A stretch of 14,139 bases of DNA from an uncultured Flavobacteriales bacterium. Its GTDB lineage: Bacteria; Bacteroidota; Bacteroidia; Flavobacteriales_D; Sanyastnellaceae. The notes beneath the pieces were generated by a model, which made no database searches, had not been told where the DNA came from, and was given only the letters and a program-made list of their open reading frames with translations. The position numbers and the translations under genes are program-made. The stretch is from contig CALKUW010000337.1 of the NCBI GenBank assembly GCA_937996585.1, forward strand, positions 1 to 14,139, given 5' to 3'. This document shows, in pieces, positions 7,038-14,045 of this stretch (positions within the stretch are counted from its first letter, which is position 1; every line of letters begins with the position of its first letter).

Positions 7038-8048
7038 CTAGCCCCCGAACCGACCCACCAGCCGACCGTACAGTCGGCTCGCTCCGCCGATGAGGCCTTC
7101 AGGCCGCATCAGAATGACCACGATCAGCACACCTCCGTACACAATGAACTGCACCCCCGCGTAGGTAGCGCCAAGCAATCCCTGCGTCAGCTCCGCGAGC
7201 GGCCGAAGCACCATCGCTCCAAGCACCGGGCCCCACACAGTTCTCAATCCCCCCACGATAGCCACCAGAGCTACCTCCACCGACAGCCCCAGTCCGAAAA
7301 CCGAAAATGGATCGATGAAGTAAATGTACTGAGCATAAAAAGTCCCGCACACCGCCGTCATCACCGCACTTAAAACCAACGCCTTCACCTTCGTTGCCAC
7401 TGTCGGCACACCCACCGTCTCGGCGACCATTTCATTCTGTCCGATCGCCAGCAAATAATAGCCAAAGCGCGACACCGCCATCCGCCGCACCATCTCGACC
7501 ACTACGAGCAGCACGGCCGCAATCACATAGTAGTAATACACCTTCTCCTCAAACTGTAAGTACAGCGGCCGGTGCCCAAGGTAAGGTATCGTTAGCCCTA
7601 CCGCTCCCCCCGTCACCTCACGCAGCTGGAGCGCGGTCAGACGCAGCACCTCAGCAAAAGCGATCGTCGCGATGGCGAAATAAGGGCCCTGGAGACGCAG
7701 CGTCACCCATCCCAGGACGACCGCCGCGACCGCCGCTACAGCTCCTCCCGCGAGGATTCCCAGCCATGGTGACACCTTCCAGTGGACCTGCAGCAACGTC
7801 GGGATGTACGCTCCAATCCCGAAGAACGCAGCGTGCCCCAGCGAGAGCTGCCCCGCATATCCCCCGACAACGTTCCACGCGCATCCCAGCGCCGCGAAAA
7901 GAATCGTCATGATCACGATGTGCAAAAAGTACGCCGGCAATACCCACGGCCCCACCACCACGACGGCCAGCACCAGCCCACGCAGAAGCCTGGGTAGGCT
8001 CAGCATCCCGGGGAGCCGTCCCTCACCAGCGACCGGCGCTTCCCGCAT
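7038..8048 (-). CDS. livM: LIV/HAAT-type ABC transporter permease LivM
   Basis: A 336-residue integral membrane protein of the LivM type, one half of the translocation pore. Seen: GGYAGQLSLGHAAFFGIGAY (62-81), the family hallmark, then LRLQGPYFAIATIAFAEV and the cytoplasmic coupling region around AIGQNEMVAETVGVPTVATK, which contacts the ATPases. Roughly eight to ten hydrophobic segments are visible. The ATG at 8048 follows the livH stop by six bases with an AGGCGG-like site; a second ATG, at residue 15, is possible. LivM normally has ENE in the coupling loop, and here it reads QNE, a mild variation. Confidence 0.95.
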   Translation of the reverse strand: MREAPVAGEGRLPGMLSLPRLLRGLVLAVVVVGPWVLPAYFLHIVIMTILFAALGCAWNVVGGYAGQLSLGHAAFFGIGAYIPTLLQVHWKVSPWLGILAGGAVAAVAAVVLGWVTLRLQGPYFAIATIAFAEVLRLTALQLREVTGGAVGLTIPYLGHRPLYLQFEEKVYYYYVIAAVLLVVVEMVRRMAVSRFGYYLLAIGQNEMVAETVGVPTVATKVKALVLSAVMTAVCGTFYAQYIYFIDPFSVFGLGLSVEVALVAIVGGLRTVWGPVLGAMVLRPLAELTQGLLGATYAGVQFIVYGGVLIVVILMRPEGLIGGASRLYGRLVGRFGG

Positions 8049-8054
8049 GACCGC

Positions 8055-8927
8055 CTAGCCCTTTGGCGCCGCCAGCAACCCGTGCGGCCGTATCATCAGC
8101 ACCAGCACGAGCACCAGGAACCCTACCATAACCCCCCCATGACCCCCCACCAAGAGGATTCCAAATGACTCTGCCACGCCCATAATCAGGCCCCCCAGAA
8201 ACGCGCCGGTCACATTGCCCAGCCCGCCCATGATCACGACTATGAACGCCATGAGCACGAATGACGCGCCCACAGTCGGGAACACGTAAAAGTACGGCAT
8301 GATCACGCTCCCCCCCGCCGCCGCCAGTGCGGCCCCCAGCGCTACCGCCATCCCGTAGATCCTGTTCGGATCGATTCCCAAAAGCACCGCAGCCTCCCGA
8401 TCCTGCGCGACTGCCCGCATAGCCCGACCCAGATCGGTCCGCGTTAAAAAAACACCAGTCAGAAAACTCAGCACCACGGCAACCCCAAAAGCGATCAGCC
8501 GCGCCACGCTGAACGCTACTCCACCCACCCGCAACGCCGCCGTGGCGTACTCGACCGTCACCGACCGATAGTTGGCCGTAAACAGGAGGAGGGCAAGGTT
8601 TTGCAGCACAAGGCTGATCGCCACCGTCAGAAAAATCTGCGCCAGATCCGGCGCTCCCAGCACTCTTCCGATCAACACCCGAAACAACAATAAGCCGAAG
8701 CCACCGAGCACAGGCATGGTCACTAGCGCCGCCGCCACCGGATCCAGCCGCGTCAAAACCCATAACCAATACGTGAGGTACATTCCGGCCATCAGGAACT
8801 CGCCATGTGCAAAGTTCACGATGCGTACCACTCCGAAGATCAGCGTTAGGCCGATGCTTACCAGGCTGTACACTCCGCCCATGAGCACGCCGTTCACCAG
8901 CGCCTGCAGGACGATCTCAGGGTGCAT
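8055..8927 (-). CDS. livH: LIV/HAAT-type ABC transporter permease LivH
   Basis: A 290-residue membrane protein of the LivH type, the other half of the pore. Seen near the N terminus: NGVLMGGVYSLVSIGLTLIF and then GVVRIVNFAHGEF (about 32-44), the standard LivH signature, then about eight hydrophobic segments and a cytoplasmic RTDLGRAMRAVAQDREAAVL coupling region. It ends IRPHGLLAAPKG, the normal terminus. The ATG at 8927 has GGAGG about nine bases upstream. A 53-base gap separates it from livK. Which solute passes is set by LivK and cannot be read from the permease. Confidence 0.95.
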   Translation of the reverse strand: MHPEIVLQALVNGVLMGGVYSLVSIGLTLIFGVVRIVNFAHGEFLMAGMYLTYWLWVLTRLDPVAAALVTMPVLGGFGLLLFRVLIGRVLGAPDLAQIFLTVAISLVLQNLALLLFTANYRSVTVEYATAALRVGGVAFSVARLIAFGVAVVLSFLTGVFLTRTDLGRAMRAVAQDREAAVLLGIDPNRIYGMAVALGAALAAAGGSVIMPYFYVFPTVGASFVLMAFIVVIMGGLGNVTGAFLGGLIMGVAESFGILLVGGHGGVMVGFLVLVLVLMIRPHGLLAAPKG

Positions 8928-8980
8928 CCCTCATTCCTCCGGAAAGCGGTAGGCGGATCCTCCCTATGCCCCCTGCTGCG

Positions 8981-10186
8981 CTACCAAGGTAGCCTAGGAC
9001 GAACTCTGGCCACTGCCGCCGGCCACACCGTCCGAAGCTCGCCATCCTGCCACTGCACCATCACCGGATGCACGCAACTGTTCCATCCGGTCGCGTCGAA
9101 CCGGATGCAGCCTCCCGGCATGATCGCACCCGGGTGTGGAGGCCTCAGATCAGTGCGCGCTAGAGCATCCCGGACCCTCTGCGGATCCACCGAGGCCGCA
9201 CGCTCCAACGCGTTAGCAATGATCCACATAATGGCATAGCCCTCCCCCGCATGCTCCTGGATGAACTCCCCGACCCGCCGCTTGTACCGCTCGGCAATGC
9301 CCTTCACCGGCGGGTACGGGAGATCCCAGTTCCAGGAGCCCACACTGAACACACCCTCCGCAAGGCGCCCCAATCCCTGGTAAAACTCCGGCATCAGGTA
9401 GCCAGCCCCGCCCCCAATCAGCACCACGTTGACTCCCTGCTCCTTGAGCGTTTTGATGATGAGGATAGCGTCCGTAAGGTAGCTCACCGGGAACAGAATC
9501 TCCGCCCCGGACGCCCGTACCTTCGTCACAAGAGGAGCCGCGTCAGTGATCCCGAACTTGTACGACTCGTAGAGCGTAACCTCAAGGCCAAGCTCCCGCG
9601 ACCGGTCGAGCAGTCCCTTCGATGTCGAAGTCCCGTAGGCCGTGTCCTCATACAGGATTGCCACCTTCCGTCGCCCGCCTGCCCGCGCGTCTCGAAGTAG
9701 CTCGGCTGCGAAATCCACCTGCATCCGGCCAAACATGCTCGCCTTCGGCGATACCTGAAACACGTACCTGAAACCCCGTCCGGTAATCGGGTCAGCGATC
9801 GATCCGGTCACCCACGGGACCCGCAGTCGTTCGGCTACTTCTGTGCCCACCAGCGTCAGGGAGCTAGCGTAACTGCCGTTGATCGCTACAGGCCGGAATC
9901 TCGTGATGACCCGCTCCGTCTCCGTCCGCTGCATAGTGGGATCGCTCCGATTGTCCGCCACAATGGGCCGGATCCTGGCCCCCCCGAGCGACTTGATGCC
10001 ACCAGCCGCGTTGATGTCTTCCGCAGCCATCAAGGACGCCTGGACCACCGTCTCGCCCATCCGGGCTAGTTCGCCTGTACGGGGGTAAATGATCCCGACC
10101 GGGATCTCCGTAACCTGCGCCGTTGCCGGCATTGTAACCAGCACGGCCATGGCCACCAACAACAAACCAGCTGCTCGGAATCGCAT
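8981..10186 (-). CDS. livK: LIV/HAAT-type substrate-binding protein (Peripla_BP_6), Sec-exported
   Basis: A 401-residue extracytoplasmic solute-binding protein. The N terminus MRFRAAGLLLVAMAVLVTMP, followed by ATA and then Q24, is a Sec signal peptide with predicted cleavage after A23. There is no lipobox cysteine, so the mature protein should be soluble in a periplasm. The mature part has the LivJ/LivK fold pattern: IPVGIIYPRTGELARMG, AAEDINAAGG, VAILYEDTAYGTS and the C-terminal IRFDATGWNSC. The ATG at 10186 is preferred over the GTG at 10213 because GGGAGG lies about eight bases upstream and the signal peptide begins there. The family binds branched-chain amino acids, amides, urea, aromatic acids and other small acids. 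Here the neighbours point to a hydroxy- or sugar-acid-like ligand (inference). Confidence 0.93.
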   Translation of the reverse strand: MRFRAAGLLLVAMAVLVTMPATAQVTEIPVGIIYPRTGELARMGETVVQASLMAAEDINAAGGIKSLGGARIRPIVADNRSDPTMQRTETERVITRFRPVAINGSYASSLTLVGTEVAERLRVPWVTGSIADPITGRGFRYVFQVSPKASMFGRMQVDFAAELLRDARAGGRRKVAILYEDTAYGTSTSKGLLDRSRELGLEVTLYESYKFGITDAAPLVTKVRASGAEILFPVSYLTDAILIIKTLKEQGVNVVLIGGGAGYLMPEFYQGLGRLAEGVFSVGSWNWDLPYPPVKGIAERYKRRVGEFIQEHAGEGYAIMWIIANALERAASVDPQRVRDALARTDLRPPHPGAIMPGGCIRFDATGWNSCVHPVMVQWQDGELRTVWPAAVARVRPRLPW

Positions 10187-10213
10187 TCCCTTCACCTCCC
10201 CTAGGCTGTACAC

Positions 10214-11317
10214 TTAAGTCCACGGTTCCTGGGCATACCGCTCGACAGCATCCCGGTCCAACTCGATTCCATGTCCCGGTCGGTCCGGCGGGACTATCAA
10301 CCCGTCCCGTGCAAGAACCGGTTCCCGCACCAGCCTCCAAATATTCAGAACGCTCGTGTCCGGAAAATACTCCACCCACGTTGCGTTCGGCGTAGCCGCA
10401 ACCAGATGGCAGTGAAGATCGCTGAACCAATGGGGAGCCACCGGAAGGTCAAACGCTGCTGCGAGAGCTGCAATCCGCACCCACTCGGTAACGCCCCCGC
10501 ACACCGCAGCGTCAGGCTGTAATACCTGGGCCGCTCGCGCCTCGATCACTGCCCTGAAACCCCACCGCGTGGCCTCGATCTCACCCGTCGCCACCGGGAC
10601 CGTCACGTGATCTGCCACAGCCGCACTCTGTACCAGGTTATCCGGCATCACCGGCTCCTCAATCCACCCGATGCCGTAGGCTTCGAAGGCCCGGATGTAT
10701 CGGACGGCTGTGGCGGCGTCTGGCCACGCATTGTTGGCATCCAGGAAAAGTGCCACGTCCGGTCCGATAGCATCCCGAACCGCCGCTACCCGGGCGGCCT
10801 CCGCTTTAAGGTCTCGCTCCCGTCCGACCTTGATCTTCACAGCCCGGAACCCCTGCCCCACGTATCCCGCAACTTCCTCCGCTAAATGTGTTGGACTCTT
10901 CCCCTCCGCGTAGTACCCCCCGCTTGCGTACGCGGGCACCGGATGGCGAGATCCGCCTAATAGGCGATATAGCGGCAGTCCCGTGGCCTTCCCTTTGAGA
11001 TCCCACAGCGCGATGTCGACCGCACTAATCGCTCGCAGCACCGCCCCGCGCCTGCCCTCCAACAGCGTCTGGCGATACATACGATCCCAAAGCCACTCCG
11101 TCGCAAAGAAATCCTGACCCTCCAGCAGGGGCCGGAGCCAGTGCCGAATGGACGCGGACACGACAGGCCCGCCGAGGCAAAAGCCCACGCCCGTCAGCCC
11201 ACCCGCGGCCACCTGGACCAGTGTGTACCACCGGCCCTGAATCTCTCGGGTGGAAAACGCCACCGGTCGCTCCAGCGGCACGAATACGGCGCGGCTTGCG
11301 ACGCTCTCAATCTTCAT
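10214..11317 (-). CDS. Mandelate racemase/muconate lactonizing enzyme family protein, probable acid-sugar dehydratase (first copy)
   Basis: A 367-residue enolase-superfamily enzyme, full length. Active-site residues match mandelate racemase closely in position: K161-x-K163 (VKIKVG), metal ligands D193 (FLDANN), E220/E221 (WIEEP) and E246 (TGEIE), dyad D269-H296 (LQPDA and APHWFSD), and E316 (WVEYF), twenty residues after the His as in mandelate racemase. This arrangement is typical of acid-sugar dehydratases. It differs throughout from the other copy at 2969-4093, so it is not a recent duplicate; the two may act on different epimers or on successive intermediates. The ATG at 11317 overlaps the alcohol dehydrogenase stop (ATGA), with a weak GGGAGC-type ribosome binding site. 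livK follows after 27 bases, tying enzyme and importer together. Confidence 0.93.
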   Translation of the reverse strand: MKIESVASRAVFVPLERPVAFSTREIQGRWYTLVQVAAGGLTGVGFCLGGPVVSASIRHWLRPLLEGQDFFATEWLWDRMYRQTLLEGRRGAVLRAISAVDIALWDLKGKATGLPLYRLLGGSRHPVPAYASGGYYAEGKSPTHLAEEVAGYVGQGFRAVKIKVGRERDLKAEAARVAAVRDAIGPDVALFLDANNAWPDAATAVRYIRAFEAYGIGWIEEPVMPDNLVQSAAVADHVTVPVATGEIEATRWGFRAVIEARAAQVLQPDAAVCGGVTEWVRIAALAAAFDLPVAPHWFSDLHCHLVAATPNATWVEYFPDTSVLNIWRLVREPVLARDGLIVPPDRPGHGIELDRDAVERYAQEPWT

Positions 11318-12483
11318 CCCGCTTGCTCCCGGTACGGTTCACCCCGCCAGCCGGCCTCGTAGAGCCCCAGCAGGGACGCGCGCTCTAAGGGACGCGGGTT
11401 ATTCGGCCTAGGGTACCTCGACAGACACTCCTCGACCAGCTCCGGTAGAACATTCCTGGCGAGCCCGAGGTCCCGCCACGCTACAGGAATCCCGACCAGC
11501 CTGGACAGCGCTCGGACCACTTCGACAGCTGCTTCCGGTTCGGACCCAGCACCAAAAACCTCCGCGATCCAAGTCAGCCGGTCAGAAGCCGCCCGAGCGT
11601 TATACTCCATGGCGTATGGAAGAGCAAGGGCACACGACAGACCGTGGGGAAGCCCTAGATGATTCGCCAACGTGTACGCTATGGAGTGGCCCACGACCAT
11701 GCCTGCATTCACCGCCAGGCCGCCCAGGAAAGCTGCTACCAGCATGTTCCCTCGCGCCTCCAGGTCCGAACCGTTTTCCACAGCCCGAGGCAGATACGCC
11801 CGCACAAGTCGCATCCCTTGGAGCGCGACAGCATCCGTAAGGGCGTTACCATTGGTGGACAGGATCGCCTCTACGCAGTGGCTCAGCGCATCCATTCCCG
11901 TGAAGGCGGTGACATCCCGCGGCAGGGTAACGGTAAGCTCTGGATCCAACACAGCGACCGCGGGTACGAGGTGCGGACTCCCGAGAAATGCCTTCCGACC
12001 TTCCCGAATCACCACCGCGTTACGCGTCGCCTCCGCTCCTGTCCCGGCTGTAGTAGGAACCAGGACAAGTGGCCGCGCCGGGTGACGCAACAAGCTAGGA
12101 TCCCGTAGGGCATCCGCTACGGTTCCCTCGTTCGTCAGAAGGGCCGCAACCAGCTTCGCACTATCCAGCGCGCTACCCCCCCCGATGCCGACAACTGCAG
12201 CTGGATCTTCCATGCGAGCCGCTCCCACCACCTGTTCCACGATCTCCAGGGACGGCTCACCGCGTATCTGCGAAAACTCCACTGTAGGGAAACCAGCTCT
12301 TTCTAGCACATCGGACAGTCGTCGTGACAGCCCCAAGCCAGAAACCGTCGCGTCAGTCACGATCACGATCTTTCCGCCCCGAACGCCCAACTCGCTCAAC
12401 AGTCGCCCTGCCTCCCACAGCGCGCCCTCTCCGAACACGACACGGCCGGGCGCGCTGAAGAGACGCGGTGTCAGCTCTCGCAC
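11314..12483 (-). CDS. Iron-containing (group III) alcohol dehydrogenase
   Basis: A 389-residue NAD(P)-dependent alcohol dehydrogenase of the Fe-ADH family, usual length. Seen: the nucleotide-binding loop VVGIGGGSALDSAK (about 97-110), metal ligands D198 and H202 (GMDALSHCVE), H266 (GMVVGHS) and H280 (GLPHGLS), matching the spacing in lactaldehyde reductase FucO. It would interconvert a hydroxy acid or alcohol with its aldehyde or ketone; the substrate is unknown. The start is the GTG at 12483, which has AGGGAGG about eight bases upstream; the frame is open further, but the extension (to 12564) lacks family similarity. It is the first enzyme gene after the repressor, and its stop overlaps the start of the first enolase gene, so translation is probably coupled. 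Paired with the aldehyde dehydrogenase it gives the operon both a reductive and an oxidative exit for an aldehyde. Confidence 0.93.
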   Translation of the reverse strand: MRELTPRLFSAPGRVVFGEGALWEAGRLLSELGVRGGKIVIVTDATVSGLGLSRRLSDVLERAGFPTVEFSQIRGEPSLEIVEQVVGAARMEDPAAVVGIGGGSALDSAKLVAALLTNEGTVADALRDPSLLRHPARPLVLVPTTAGTGAEATRNAVVIREGRKAFLGSPHLVPAVAVLDPELTVTLPRDVTAFTGMDALSHCVEAILSTNGNALTDAVALQGMRLVRAYLPRAVENGSDLEARGNMLVAAFLGGLAVNAGMVVGHSIAYTLANHLGLPHGLSCALALPYAMEYNARAASDRLTWIAEVFGAGSEPEAAVEVVRALSRLVGIPVAWRDLGLARNVLPELVEECLSRYPRPNNPRPLERASLLGLYEAGWRGEPYREQAG

Positions 12484-12796
12484 TGCAGCTGCCTCCCTTT
12501 CTCCAGTCTGGTCATCCCACCCACAGTACCCATCTCGTTTTCTCCCCACGCCCCGGATAACCACTCGCCATCTCGCCCTCGACCCCGCGCCCCGAAACCC
12601 CTCCGCCTCGGTCTAACCCAACTGCTCAGTACACGCCCGGGCGCATGGAGCGCGTCCTGCCCCTGCGCCTTCCCTTTCTTACTAGTGTTCCGCCTCCGTC
12701 TCCCGTACCGCCCTGACCCACCATCTCACAGATCGTCGCCTCAGACACCACGCCCCAAGCTTCCCCCTCCCGATCGGCATCAACCGGCTCGGCCCG
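12484..12796. other. 313-base leader between the repressor and the alcohol dehydrogenase gene
   Basis: No gene is supported on either strand. The minus strand is G-rich, with a G-quadruplex-type motif at 12576-12601 and a 10-base perfect palindrome CGCCCGGGCG at 12634-12643. I find no good sigma70 -35/-10 pair and no copy of the AATCGATT sequence found before the repressor gene. A T-tailed hairpin after the repressor stop is also not visible, so read-through from the repressor promoter into the enzyme genes is possible. Confidence 0.5.
12576..12601 (-). promoter_or_regulatory. G-quadruplex-type motif in the alcohol dehydrogenase leader
   Basis: On the minus strand the G-runs are at plus positions 12598-12601, 12590-12593, 12583-12586 (four G each) and 12576-12578 (three G), with loops TTTC, CGC and TCGA. 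It lies about 93 bases before the GTG start and in the RNA sense. Two further GGGG runs follow at 12551-12554 and 12544-12547. Function is inferred. Confidence 0.6.
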
Positions 12797-13834
12797 CTAC
12801 ACACTCTTCCTCCCGTAGACCCCACAGCCACAGCTTCCTCGCAAAACCAACTCATGATCCAGAATCAGCCTCACCGCTCCCCGACGCGGCTGCTCTATTC
12901 GCGCTAGGAGAAGCTCGCACCCCTTGACGCCCATCTCGTAGCGCGGTTGCCTGACCGTGCTCAGAGATACACCGGGGAGCGAACTCACCCAGATATCATC
13001 AACTCCCATCACCGCCACGTCTTCCCCGACGCGAATCCCCAAGCTTCGCAAGGCCTCCATGGCGCCAATAGCCATCAAGTCATTCCCGGCAATCACGCCA
13101 TCCGGCAGGGGCCGACGCCGTCCCAGTTCGAGCCCCGCTTCGTAGCCGGACTTGAAGCTAAGGTCACCGGTGATTACCAGCGAGTCACAGAATGCAAGCC
13201 CGGCCTCCTCCAGCGCTTGGCGGTAGCCCGTGACTCGATCCTCACTGGCCGTCGACCCCGGGAGGCCGCGGATGTGCGCGAGGCGCCGCCGTCCGTGCCA
13301 GACGAGGTGAAGAGCGGCGTCCCGTCCTGCCTTCACATTGTCGATGCCCACAAAATCACACCCAAGATGATCTGCCCGCCGGTTGACCAGAACAACAGGA
13401 ATCCCGAGTCGCTGGTATACCTCCGGCGGGCTTGTCGTGCGTATGGACGTGAGAACCAGCCCGTCGATGCGACGAGAGGCCAGCCCATAGACCCCCCGAA
13501 TCTCCGCATCGGGATCCGCATCCGTGTTGGTGAAAATTACTGCATAGCCGGCATCGCGTGCGCGATCCTCGACTCCGCGAGCAATGTCCCCGAAGAACGG
13601 ATTGCGGATGTCCGATAACAGAAGACCGATAGAGGCGCTACGACGCGTGCGCAATGCGCGCGCCATGAGGTCAGGTCGGTAACCGAGCTCTCTGACTGCA
13701 GCCAGCACGCGGCCGCGGACCGCCAGAGACACGCTGGCCCTGTTGTTGAGGACCATCGAAACCGTAGCCGGAGAAACTCCGGCTTTTCGCGCGACGTCCT
13801 TTACGGTAGGTGGAACGGACCGGCGCCGGGACAA
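12797..13834 (-). CDS. LacI-family transcriptional repressor
   Basis: A 345-residue regulator. The N-terminal helix-turn-helix is at about residues 10-30 (TVKDVARKAGVSPATVSMVL), the hinge region ends near RALRTRRS (about 59-66), and a periplasmic-binding-protein-like ligand domain fills the rest (SIGLLLSDIRNPFFGDIARG, DGVIAGNDLMAIGAMEAL, VMGVDDI). It ends with a Cys-rich GSCGCGVYG. The effector is unknown; by position it is probably the imported acid or a pathway intermediate. The start is a TTG at 13834, preceded by GGAGGG seven bases away; no in-frame ATG or GTG with a ribosome binding site fits the family's N-terminal length better. It is transcribed in the same direction as the catabolic genes from its own likely promoter, with a palindrome downstream of it, so it is probably autoregulated. 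Confidence 0.92.
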   Translation of the reverse strand: MSRRRSVPPTVKDVARKAGVSPATVSMVLNNRASVSLAVRGRVLAAVRELGYRPDLMARALRTRRSASIGLLLSDIRNPFFGDIARGVEDRARDAGYAVIFTNTDADPDAEIRGVYGLASRRIDGLVLTSIRTTSPPEVYQRLGIPVVLVNRRADHLGCDFVGIDNVKAGRDAALHLVWHGRRRLAHIRGLPGSTASEDRVTGYRQALEEAGLAFCDSLVITGDLSFKSGYEAGLELGRRRPLPDGVIAGNDLMAIGAMEALRSLGIRVGEDVAVMGVDDIWVSSLPGVSLSTVRQPRYEMGVKGCELLLARIEQPRRGAVRLILDHELVLRGSCGCGVYGRKSV

Positions 13835-13841
13835 ACCACCG

Positions 13842-13855
13842 CCCTCCGCAGAGGG
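13842..13855 (-). promoter_or_regulatory. Hairpin with UGCG tetraloop covering the repressor ribosome binding site
   Basis: On the minus strand CCCTC, TGCG, GAGGG form a five-base-pair GC-rich stem closed by a C(UGCG)G loop, a member of the stable UNCG tetraloop class. The 3' arm is the Shine-Dalgarno GGAGGG of the repressor gene. Folding would hide the site and combine with the TTG start to keep repressor levels low (inference). Read on the plus strand, the same stem is followed by five T (13856-13860), so it could instead stop plus-strand transcripts. Confidence 0.55.
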
Positions 13856-13876
13856 TTTTTACGGGCTTCTTCACTG

Positions 13877-13884
13877 AATCGATT
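13877..13884. promoter_or_regulatory. Candidate LacI-type operator (AATCGATT)
   Basis: A perfect eight-base palindrome centred on CG, the central step of most LacI-family operators. The wider sequence on the minus strand is TGGTAAATCGATTCAGTG, with only partial symmetry outside the core. It lies about 20 bases downstream of the -10 box, inside the likely initial transcribed region, where a bound repressor would block RNA polymerase. The position suits autoregulation. An eight-base palindrome can occur by chance. Confidence 0.45.
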
Positions 13885-13902
13885 TACCAGGTGCGTAGGG
13901 TA

Positions 13903-13931
13903 CTTTTACCACGGCTTTTCAGATCTGTCAA
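13903..13931 (-). promoter_or_regulatory. Sigma70-like promoter for the repressor gene
   Basis: On the minus strand TTGACA (plus 13926-13931) is a perfect -35 box, followed by exactly 17 bases and TAAAAG (plus 13903-13908), four of six to the -10 consensus. Transcription would start near 13896, about 60 bases before the repressor start codon. It is the best promoter match I can find in the window and may also drive the enzyme and transporter genes by read-through. Confidence 0.6.
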
Positions 13932-14045
13932 TCCAGTCCCTCACCTAGTGCCCGCCGGATTTTTTGCCGGCTACGTCGTACGTGGGAGCACCGGCCCCCC
14001 CCACGGACTGGACGCTGTCCCTGGCCAGTCGCCCTTCAGCCTCGG

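Larger units (their letters stand above)
13835..14045. other. Regulatory gap upstream of the repressor gene
   Basis: It holds the promoter, candidate operator and ribosome-binding-site hairpin listed separately. Between 13950 and 14045 there are only short GC-rich inverted repeats (for example GCCGG at 13954-13958 with CCGGC at 13967-13971) and a run of eight C. None has the stem and T-tract of a minus-strand terminator. Confidence 0.5.

Noticed and set aside
9795..9806. ATCGAT-like palindromes inside livK (about 9797) and livM (about 7308) as further operators
   Set aside because: They lie deep within coding sequence, match only the central six bases, and are expected by chance.
12484..12564. 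Longer start for the alcohol dehydrogenase at 12564
   Set aside because: The extra 27 residues have no family similarity, and the GTG at 12483 has a strong ribosome binding site at the right distance.
12634..12643. Palindrome CGCCCGGGCG as an operator for the repressor
   Set aside because: It shares nothing with AATCGATT and such GC-only palindromes are common in GC-rich DNA; recorded only as part of the leader.
13954..13971. Hairpin GCCGG...CCGGC with a T-rich loop as a terminator for the gene entering from the right
   Set aside because: The T-run is in the loop on the plus strand and becomes A on the transcribed minus-strand RNA; no T-tract follows the stem.
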